Shown here: positions 55,298 through 61,883 of the stretch, piece after piece | How positions within the stretch are numbered: position 1 is the first letter of the stretch | Layout of the letters: each line of letters starts with the position of its first letter | NCBI GenBank assembly: GCA_964454445.1 | Contig: CAYVTD010000004.1 | Location: 1 to 64,000 of the forward strand | Reading direction: 5' to 3' | Source of the DNA: CAYVTD01 sp964454445 | GTDB lineage: Bacteria; Bacteroidota; Ignavibacteria; Kapaibacteriales; UBA2268 | DNA length: 64,000 nucleotides | Translations under genes and position numbers: made by a program | Notes under the pieces: model-generated | The model's input: the letters and a program-made list of their open reading frames with translations, nothing else | Databases searched by the model: none | What the model was told of the DNA's origin: nothing

Positions 55298-56665
55298 ATG
55301 GGAAGAATTGAGGAATACCTGTTAAAAGAAAATGAGCGATTTTTAAGCGAGTTGTTCACTTTTCTGCGATTTAAAAGCATTAGCAATATCTCTGAGTATA
55401 ACGAAGATATTAGAGAATGTAACCAATGGCTTAAAGACCACATTAAAAGCATTGGCATAAAGGAATGCCGACTATATCAAACAGAGGGTCATCCGATTTT
55501 ATATGCGGAGTGGCTCGAAGCTGGCAAAAATGCTCCCACCGTCTTGATATATGGACATTATGACGTTCAACCAGTCGATCCAATCGAAGAGTGGCATAGC
55601 GATCCATTTGAACCTCACATAGAAAATGGAAAAATTTGGGGTAGAGGCACTGCTGATGACAAGGGACAGCTTTTTGTTCACTTGAAGGCTATCGAGGCAT
55701 TCTTTAAAACTGAAGGTAGACTCCCTATAAATGTAAAACTTGTTATCGAAGGCGAAGAGGAGGCAAATAGCAACCATCTTGAAGATTTTATCAAAACTCA
55801 CGCCGATATGCTCAAATGTGATGTCGTTTTAATATCTGACACTGAATGGTTTGCTAATGGGCTTCCCACAATCTGCTATGCTTTGCGAGGTATTGCATAT
55901 TTTGAAATTAAAGTGACAGGACCGAACCGCGATGTTCATTCAGGAACTTATGGCGGTGGGATTAGGAACCCAATAAATACCCTTTGCGAAATCATTGCGC
56001 AATTAAAAGATCAAGATGGAAGGATTAACGTTCCCGGGGTATATGATTCGGTTCTTCCTTTAAGCGAAGAAGAAAAGGCAGGCTTTGTTCGTCTCCCATT
56101 CAACGAAAAGGCATATTGCGAAGACCTTGGTATTGAAACTGTTTATGGAGAAGAAGGTTACACCACCTTAGAGCGTGTCTGGGCGAGACCTTCTCTTGAT
56201 TTAAACGGTATTATCGGCGGCTACACCGGTGAAGGCTCGAAAACAGTGCTCCCATCTTCTGCAAAGGCAAAGCTGTCGATACGACTTGTCCCGAATCAAG
56301 ATCCAAACGACATAGCAGTGAAATTTGAAGAGCATTTACGTTCGATAATTCCTCCCGGCGTAAAACTCGAGTTTAATGCATTGCACGGCGGTATGCCTGT
56401 GCTAACTCCAAGGAATAGTAAGGGTATAAAGGCATGTATGACTGCGTTTAAAAGCGCCTTTGGCAGAGAATCTGTTTTTATGCGTGAAGGCGGTTCGATC
56501 CCAATAGTTGAAGTTTTCCAACGGGAATTAGACGCATCGATTGTGTTGATGGGGCTTGGGCTGCCTGGCGATAATATCCATTCGCCAAACGAAAATTTCG
56601 ATTTGCAGCATTTCTATGGAGGCATCAAGGCATCGGCAATATTTATAGAAGAGATGACAAAGTAG
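55298..56665 (+). CDS. M20-family dipeptidase
   Basis: A 455-residue cytosolic metallopeptidase of the M20 dipeptidase branch. Zinc ligands are visible in LIYGHYDVQPVDP (H87, with D89 of the same motif) and GRGTADDKGQ (D120). The general-base region is EGEEEANS. A dimerisation lid (VTGPNRDVHSGTYGGGIRNP) and the C-terminal LPGDNIHSPNENF with the last His ligand follow. It cleaves dipeptides or similar amide substrates. No signal peptide is seen. The gene stands alone after pdxB, with a hairpin terminator downstream. Confidence 0.9.
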   Translation: MGRIEEYLLKENERFLSELFTFLRFKSISNISEYNEDIRECNQWLKDHIKSIGIKECRLYQTEGHPILYAEWLEAGKNAPTVLIYGHYDVQPVDPIEEWHSDPFEPHIENGKIWGRGTADDKGQLFVHLKAIEAFFKTEGRLPINVKLVIEGEEEANSNHLEDFIKTHADMLKCDVVLISDTEWFANGLPTICYALRGIAYFEIKVTGPNRDVHSGTYGGGIRNPINTLCEIIAQLKDQDGRINVPGVYDSVLPLSEEEKAGFVRLPFNEKAYCEDLGIETVYGEEGYTTLERVWARPSLDLNGIIGGYTGEGSKTVLPSSAKAKLSIRLVPNQDPNDIAVKFEEHLRSIIPPGVKLEFNALHGGMPVLTPRNSKGIKACMTAFKSAFGRESVFMREGGSIPIVEVFQRELDASIVLMGLGLPGDNIHSPNENFDLQHFYGGIKASAIFIEEMTK

Positions 56666-56727
56666 ATAGGAAAATGAGCAAATATATTGCCTCTTAAACT
56701 GACAAATTATATAAAAAATAATCCTTT

Positions 56728-56747
56728 TGAGACAGTCTCATTTTTTT
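56728..56747 (+). terminator. Intrinsic terminator after the M20 dipeptidase
   Basis: TGAGACAGTCTCA is a 13-base palindrome (5-bp stem with a 3-base loop) followed directly by seven T. It lies about 60 bases after the dipeptidase stop. Confidence 0.6.
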
Positions 56748-56795
56748 GACAGTTTTACACAGAACCATAAAAAATCATTGAAATATGAGATTATT

Positions 56796-56834
56796 ATATA
56801 AAAATGGACTGCACATATAAAGTGTAGCCCATTT
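56796..56834 (-). terminator. Terminator-like hairpin of the oxoacid oxidoreductase operon
   Basis: Forward strand AAATGGACTGCAC (56802-56814), a 7-base loop, then GTGTAGCCCATTT (56822-56834) pair at 12 of 13 positions. Read on the minus strand, an AT-rich T-stretch follows the stem, as expected at the end of the operon that stops at 56899. It is about 65 bases beyond the gamma subunit stop. Confidence 0.5.
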
Positions 56835-56898
56835 AAAGCGTTTTAATATTAACAATATCTTTTTGAGATTGCCCTGCAATAGAAATTGTTAAAAAATC

Positions 56899-57435
56899 TT
56901 AATCTATCAAACCCATTCCAACATAGAAGGCTTCCTTGTTGAGCGGTATTAATTTGTGATGACGCTCTGGTAAAACTTCGAAAAGTGCCTTAATAACAGT
57001 ATCGGAAGGAACTGTTTTACGTGCTTTGATAAATGCACCAAGGACAATCATGTTCATCACTTTTAGGTTTTTCAGCTTCAAAGCCTCATCGCTGGCAGGA
57101 ATGCCAAATACACTAATATCTGTGCGTGTTGGTTTTGTTAAAATATTTGCGGCATCGTAAATGAGTGCTCCGCCTGGCTTAACTTTTAATTCGAATTTAT
57201 CGACACTTGGTTGGTTAAGAGCTACAACAGTATCGAATTGAGAAATGATAGGCGAGCTAATCAACCCGTCAGCCACTTGGACAATGCAGTTAGCTGTGCC
57301 ACCGCGCATTTCTGGTCCATAAGAGGGAAACCAGCATACTTCTTTGTTTTCGAGCATTCCCGAATAGGCGAGCATCATACCCATAGAGAGGACACCCTGT
57401 CCCCCAAATCCTGAAAAAATAGCTTCTTCTCTCAT
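56899..57435 (-). CDS. 2-oxoacid:ferredoxin oxidoreductase gamma subunit
   Basis: A 178-residue subunit of the 2-oxoacid:acceptor oxidoreductase family. FSGFGGQGVLSMG, YGPEMRGGTANCIV and FDTVVALNQPSVDKFE are characteristic of the gamma chain, which interacts with CoA and the other subunits. With the alpha, beta and ferredoxin genes upstream it makes a four-subunit enzyme that converts a 2-oxoacid and CoA to acyl-CoA and CO2, reducing ferredoxin. Its ATG overlaps the beta stop by one base (TAATG). Confidence 0.9.
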   Translation of the reverse strand: MREEAIFSGFGGQGVLSMGMMLAYSGMLENKEVCWFPSYGPEMRGGTANCIVQVADGLISSPIISQFDTVVALNQPSVDKFELKVKPGGALIYDAANILTKPTRTDISVFGIPASDEALKLKNLKVMNMIVLGAFIKARKTVPSDTVIKALFEVLPERHHKLIPLNKEAFYVGMGLID

Positions 57436-58232
57436 TATTTCACCTCCGGAACTTTTATGTCGCCAAGTGGATAGAAGGGCAACATTTTTTCTTCAACAAA
57501 TTTGTTAGCCTCGATAGGGGTCATTTTCCAGCTTGATGGGCAATTGGAGACAACCTCCACAAGACAAAATCCACGTTTTTCCTGCTGATATTTTATGGCT
57601 TTTTCTAATGCTTTTTTTGTTTTTCTTATATTGCTAACCTTGTGTACTGATTGCCTTGTAACAAAGCAGACACCAGGTAGCGGTGCTATTAAATCAGCCA
57701 TTTTCAAAGGATGACCCATTGTTTCTATATTGCGACCATAAGGCGAAGTTGTCGATACCATGCCTTCAAGTGTAGTCGGAGCCATTTGTCCACCGGTCAT
57801 TCCATAGTTGCCATTATTAATAAAAATTGCAAGAATATTCTCTCCACGATTGGCAGCGTGGAGCGTTTCGTTGCCACCGATAGCCGCTAAATCGCCGTCA
57901 CCTTGATATGTATATACGATTTTTTCTGGAAATACTCTTTTAATGCCTGTGGCTACAGCACAAGCTCGACCGTGAGCGGCTTGCGTCATATCGACATTCA
58001 TATAATAATATGCAAAAACCGAACAACCAACAGGTGCCACACCGATTGTATCATGTGCCAAGCCCATTTCATCAATTACCTCCATAAAAATTTTATGGAC
58101 AGTCCCGTGCCCGCAACCGGGGCAATAATGGTTTGGTTTCGCATAAAGAGTTTCAGGCCGTTCATATACCAAGTTCTCAGGAATACATATATTTTCGACT
58201 TTATTTACATTGTTTTCAGGTACTTCGCTCAT
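57435..58232 (-). CDS. 2-oxoacid:ferredoxin oxidoreductase beta subunit (TPP-binding)
   Basis: A 265-residue thiamine-diphosphate subunit. HYCPGCGHGTVHKIF is the family start, with Cys ligands of the proximal cluster. GDGDLAAIGGNETLHAANR, ending in INNGNYGMTGGQ, is the TPP/Mg motif. The ATG at 58232 follows a perfect ribosome site (AAGGAGG about 6 bases upstream, located in the end of the alpha gene), making it better than the ATG at 58280 inside alpha. Substrate range (2-oxoglutarate or branched-chain 2-oxoacids) cannot be settled from sequence. Confidence 0.9.
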   Translation of the reverse strand: MSEVPENNVNKVENICIPENLVYERPETLYAKPNHYCPGCGHGTVHKIFMEVIDEMGLAHDTIGVAPVGCSVFAYYYMNVDMTQAAHGRACAVATGIKRVFPEKIVYTYQGDGDLAAIGGNETLHAANRGENILAIFINNGNYGMTGGQMAPTTLEGMVSTTSPYGRNIETMGHPLKMADLIAPLPGVCFVTRQSVHKVSNIRKTKKALEKAIKYQQEKRGFCLVEVVSNCPSSWKMTPIEANKFVEEKMLPFYPLGDIKVPEVK

Positions 58233-58233
58233 T

Positions 58234-59301
58234 TTATACCTCCTTGATAAATTGTTTTTCAAAACTTTCGACAATCTCATCAGGAGAGGCTATCATACCG
58301 CCCATTCTTCCGTAGAATTTCACAGGAGTTTTGCCTTCGACGGCGAGACGGACATCTTCAACCATCTGCCCGGCGTTCATTTCAACGTCGAGAATACCCT
58401 TGATTTTGTCTGTATATTTCATATAAGTTGCATAAGGAAATGGATAAAGTGTTATAGGTCTAATTAGTCCGACTTTATAGCCTTTGTCCCTTGCGATTTC
58501 CATTGCCTTCGAGCAAATTCTTGCGCCAAGTCCGAATCCCGTGAAGAGATATTCCATATCTTCTGTGTTGCGTTCCTCGACCATCACTTCATTTGCCTCG
58601 ATCTGACGGTATTTCTTTTGCAATTGGTTGTTGACTTCTTCCATTTCTTCAGGCTGTATGAAAAGTGATGTTATAAAGCGGCTGTTTTTGCCGACAGGCT
58701 TGCCGGTTGTGCACCAATTTGGGAACTCGGTTTTCCTTGGTATTGGCTCGAATAATCTGACTTTTTCCATCATCTGACCCATCGCTCCATCAGCAAGGAT
58801 CATAACTGGATTTCTATATTTTTCAGCAAGATCGAAACCCTTTTTCACGAAATCGACCATTTCTTGCACACTATCAGGAGCGAGAACTATAAGTTTGTAA
58901 TCTCCATGTCCTCCGCCCTTAACAGCTTGAAAATAATCTGCTTGAGACGGCTGGATAGTACCGAGACCTGGTCCGCCTCTATTGACATTCACAAGCAAGC
59001 ATGGCAATTGAGCACCTGCAATGTATGAAATACCTTCTTGCATCAAGCTGATGCCAGGACTCGATGAAGTAGTCATAACTCTTTTTCCACAGCCGGCGGC
59101 ACCATAAATCATATTTATAGCTGCCAATTCGCTTTCCGCTTGCAAAACTACCATACCAGATTCTTTTTTTACTTCGCGGGAAAGGTATTCGAGCACCTCC
59201 GATTGTGGAGTGATGGGATACCCGAAATAAGCGTCGCAGCCGGAGCGTATCATCGCTTCGGCGAGCGCCTCATTACCTTTCATCAATTTTAGTTCACCCA
59301 T
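58234..59301 (-). CDS. 2-oxoacid:ferredoxin oxidoreductase alpha subunit (VorB/KorA-like)
   Basis: A 355-residue subunit. KLMKGNEALAEAMIRSGCDAYFGYPITPQSEVLEYLS, AESELAAINMIYGAAGCGKRVMTTSSSPGISLMQEG and NVNRGGPGLGTIQPSQADYFQAVKGGGHGDY are signatures of the pyrimidine/TPP-domain alpha chain. These resemble the 3-methyl-2-oxobutanoate (VorB) and 2-oxoglutarate (KorA) proteins. The start is preceded by AAGGAGATATA. It follows the ferredoxin gene after 44 bases and ends 1 base before the beta start. Confidence 0.92.
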   Translation of the reverse strand: MGELKLMKGNEALAEAMIRSGCDAYFGYPITPQSEVLEYLSREVKKESGMVVLQAESELAAINMIYGAAGCGKRVMTTSSSPGISLMQEGISYIAGAQLPCLLVNVNRGGPGLGTIQPSQADYFQAVKGGGHGDYKLIVLAPDSVQEMVDFVKKGFDLAEKYRNPVMILADGAMGQMMEKVRLFEPIPRKTEFPNWCTTGKPVGKNSRFITSLFIQPEEMEEVNNQLQKKYRQIEANEVMVEERNTEDMEYLFTGFGLGARICSKAMEIARDKGYKVGLIRPITLYPFPYATYMKYTDKIKGILDVEMNAGQMVEDVRLAVEGKTPVKFYGRMGGMIASPDEIVESFEKQFIKEV

Positions 59302-59345
59302 TATATCTCCTTTATTTCAAAAATGTTAAGCATTTAAAGATATTT

Positions 59346-59576
59346 TTAACTTATAACTTTTTTAACTCTGTAAACCGTAAAAACAGAATCGGGGCACATA
59401 ATTGAACAATTCGTACAACCAGTGCAGCTATCGCCTACCAGCGTTATATAACGGTAGCCCTTTTGGTTTATTCTGTCTGCCAAAGCCAGAACGTCCTCAG
59501 GACAAGCGTCGATACAAAGCTCGCAACCCTTGCATAACTCGATGTTTATAAGTACATCGCCTTTTACTTTAGCCAT
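59346..59576 (-). CDS. 4Fe-4S ferredoxin subunit of the oxoacid oxidoreductase
   Basis: A 76-residue bacterial-type dicluster ferredoxin. Two motifs are present, CKGCELCIDACP and CTGCTNCSIMCP, each a CxxCxxCxxxCP that binds one [4Fe-4S] cluster. It is the first gene of the alpha-beta-gamma operon and is probably the electron-accepting delta subunit. The ATG at 59576 follows AAAGGGGAA about 6 bases upstream. A TTG one codon earlier is less likely. Confidence 0.93.
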   Translation of the reverse strand: MAKVKGDVLINIELCKGCELCIDACPEDVLALADRINQKGYRYITLVGDSCTGCTNCSIMCPDSVFTVYRVKKVIS

Positions 59577-59986
59577 CAATATTCCCCTTTTTTCTATGAA
59601 TATATTAATTTAATTTGTTGTTACAAAAAATAGTAATTTAAAAAATTATTTCCGATTAAGCAAAGAAAAATCAATAAAATGTAATCAAAAAATGTGTGTG
59701 TATATAAAATAGATTTTTGGGTATTCATTTTTTAATATTTCAATTTTTTTTTAGCTTCTTTTGTTAATAATTCTGTATGAAGAATTATTTGTAACTTATT
59801 GTTTTTCTATGAAAATTATATTTTGTATTTTTGATGAAAACCATTTAGTAAGTATCATTTTAGCAAATTAAGAATATTTTTTCTTTTTATAATACAAACA
59901 ATATGAAAAATCATTAACAATAAAATTGTTAATAAAAGAAGCAGAATTGTTCATTTATTTCAAAGGAACGCACTGCTGATTACATT
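59577..59986. other. AT-rich intergenic region, nothing coding seen
   Basis: About 410 bases between the ferredoxin gene and a small unknown gene. It is very AT-rich, with long A and T runs. No plausible gene, tRNA or DnaA box was seen. It should hold the promoter of the oxidoreductase operon on the minus strand and that of the small gene on the plus strand, but neither consensus stands out. One clear dyad lies at 59913-59933. Confidence 0.5.
59913..59933. repeat. Perfect inverted repeat before the small unknown gene
   Basis: ATTAACAA, five-base spacer TAAAA, then TTGTTAAT form a perfect 8-bp dyad about 54 bases before the ATG at 59987. It may be an operator. No T-run makes it an obvious terminator. 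Confidence 0.35.
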
Positions 59987-60247
59987 ATGACCTTAAGATT
60001 ACGCGAAATGATTAAAGATAATGCAAATATTGAAGATATTATTGCATATTTAAGTGATAAAAACATTCCTGCTGAAGAAGTTACCCTAATAAGATTGGCA
60101 GAACAAATATTAGCTAATCCTCCAAAACAGGGTTATCTCACTATATCAAATGCTTTGCAATGGAGATTACAATACCAAAGGATAGTAGGTTTAAAAGACA
60201 ATGTTGCAGGTATTAGTAAAATCATTGATAAGTTTTCAACGCTATGA
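59987..60247 (+). CDS. Small protein of unknown function, next to a broken DNA methyltransferase
   Basis: An 86-residue soluble, helical-looking protein (MTLRLREMIKDNANIEDIIAYLS..., then QGYLTISNALQWRLQYQRIVGLK). I do not recognise it. Its stop overlaps an ATG (ATGA) that begins the methyltransferase remnant at 60244, so the two were probably one transcription unit, perhaps an R-M or regulatory gene of the same element. It has no Cys motif or membrane segment. Only a weak ribosome site (AAAGGAA about 20 bases upstream) is visible. Confidence 0.5.
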   Translation: MTLRLREMIKDNANIEDIIAYLSDKNIPAEEVTLIRLAEQILANPPKQGYLTISNALQWRLQYQRIVGLKDNVAGISKIIDKFSTL

Positions 60248-60814
60248 CAGATACCCAAACAAATATTACATTCATAGTTTTAGAATTTCTAAAAAAAATA
60301 TTTGACTTAACTTCCAATTTAGAATCAATAAACTTGCAACACAATTAAAAACTAAACGATTTTTAATCCTTGGCAACCTTCCATGGGTTACCAATGCGCA
60401 GTTAGGTAGTTTAAACTTAGATGATCTTTCAATAAAATCTAACTTCAGGAAACACAATGGGTTAGACGCCATTACCGGTAAAGGCAATTTGATATCTCTG
60501 AATCCATTTTAGTTTCAATACTCAATGCGCTTCAATGTAGAAATGACTTTTTGTCTTTGTTAGTGAAGAACTCAGTAATAAAAGCTTTAATAAACGAACA
60601 AAAGAAAAAGCAATATGCAAAAAGGGTATTTACAAAAGAAATTCTTATGAGAATTGATATTAAGCATCTTGCGAGGCGATGTCCTCTTGACTATATAAGA
60701 GAACAAATTAATGATATTAGCAAAAAGTATGGATTATCTGTTACTATGAAAAGCTGGGAAAATTATATCGAGGAAATTAATCAATCTAAGCATAATCTAA
60801 TGTCTCTGTTTTAA
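60244..60814 (+). pseudogene. Degraded adenine-specific DNA methyltransferase fragment
   Basis: Three broken frames carry one protein. An ATG at 60244 opens a frame that stops at about 60345. The next frame gives RINKLATQLKTKRFLILGNLPWVTNAQLGSLN and NGLDAITGKGN, which resembles the catalytic motif IV (NPPW, here NLPW) region of Eco57I-like N6-adenine methyltransferases. A one-base loss in a T run near 60488-60490 then shifts the frame, and the expected FDIS continues in the third frame as SESILVSILNALQCRNDFLSLLVKNSV. The rest, to the stop at 60814, is not recognised. The N-terminal SAM-binding part is missing, so the gene is non-functional unless recoding occurs. Converges on hydE. Confidence 0.72.
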
Positions 60815-60821
60815 TCTATTT

Positions 60822-61883
60822 TTAGTTATGCTTTCTCTTGTAATGCTTTGCATCGCCCCATTCATTAAATGCGATTCTTCTGTCTGCGGGGCAAACGAGC
60901 TTTGTGTCTGAGGCAGGTTTTCCTGAATAAATGCCATAGAGTTCTCTTTTTGATTCTGGAGTGAGCAATGGCATATAGACATTTGCACCATGTTCCAAGC
61001 CAAGCTCCCTGCCATTTGGCATAATAGTTTCAAGGGCAGTTGTCGAAGCAATATTTACATCCTTCAACACAATTCGTGTTGTGGCAATCATTTTCAGCGC
61101 CAGCGTTGCTATTTCTTTAGTGTTATTATTCCACCAATCAATGTTGCTAAACATAGGCGTATCTGGATGTAAAAGATACGGACCCATTCCGAGCATTCCG
61201 ATGTTCTCATTTTTAAAAAACAAGATATCGTCTGCAAGGTCTTCGATGGTTTGCCCGGGAATTCCAATCATAACGCCGGAGCCTGCCTGCCAGCCATTTT
61301 GATTCAAATGTCTTATGCAATGCAAACGATGCTCATATTTTTGATAAGGAGGATGGATTTTTGCAAACAACTGCGGATTGCTGGTTTCTATTCTGAGCAA
61401 ATAGCGATGGGCGCCTGCTTCAAGCCATCGTTTGTATGTTTGCATATTTTGTTCGCCGAAGGACAAGGTAATGCCCAATCCATTTGGCAGCAATTTGCTT
61501 GTGGTTGCCTGCTTAATATCAATTATTACTTTTTCAATAAAACCTACAAATTCTGGATTGCTATTCTGCCCGCATTGCAAAACCAGCGAACCAAAACCCT
61601 TGCGGGCGCATAATTGGGCTGTATCTATTATTTCTTCTTGGCTTAAGTAATATCTTTCCAGATCTTGATTCGATTTCCTTAAACCGCAATAATAGCAATC
61701 GAAATCGCAAGCATTGGATATCTCAATCAAACCGCGCAGATATATTTCATTACCACATTCTTTTATCAAAACTTCCTTTGCTTTTTTCTTTAAAAGCAAT
61801 ACCTCTTCGCCTTCAGCATTTAAAAGCCTAATTATATCTTCGCGATTGAAATGAGTTTTATTTAAAATATCAGGATATGACAT
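60822..61883 (-). CDS. hydE: [FeFe]-hydrogenase maturase HydE (radical SAM)
   Basis: A 353-residue radical SAM enzyme. The cluster-binding cysteines are C59-x3-C63-x2-C66 in SNACDFDCYYCGLR. RGLIEISNAC, QCGQNSNPEF, MIGIPGQTIEDLADDI and MGPYLLHPDTP fit HydE, one of the three maturases of the [FeFe] active site. Close relatives (BioB, ThiH, PylB-like) cannot be fully excluded. The ATG at 61883 gives the normal length and lies inside the end of the upstream kinase gene (14-base overlap). hydF, hydG and a hydrogenase are not in the window. Confidence 0.78.
   Translation of the reverse strand: MSYPDILNKTHFNREDIIRLLNAEGEEVLLLKKKAKEVLIKECGNEIYLRGLIEISNACDFDCYYCGLRKSNQDLERYYLSQEEIIDTAQLCARKGFGSLVLQCGQNSNPEFVGFIEKVIIDIKQATTSKLLPNGLGITLSFGEQNMQTYKRWLEAGAHRYLLRIETSNPQLFAKIHPPYQKYEHRLHCIRHLNQNGWQAGSGVMIGIPGQTIEDLADDILFFKNENIGMLGMGPYLLHPDTPMFSNIDWWNNNTKEIATLALKMIATTRIVLKDVNIASTTALETIMPNGRELGLEHGANVYMPLLTPESKRELYGIYSGKPASDTKLVCPADRRIAFNEWGDAKHYKRKHN

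Noticed and set aside
59577..59986. AT-rich gap as a possible replication origin
   Set aside because: No DnaA boxes (TTATCCACA-like) or dnaA/gyrase neighbours were seen.
60244..60814. A second complete restriction-modification system
   Set aside because: The methyltransferase is in three frames with the SAM-binding part missing, and no nuclease is recognisable.
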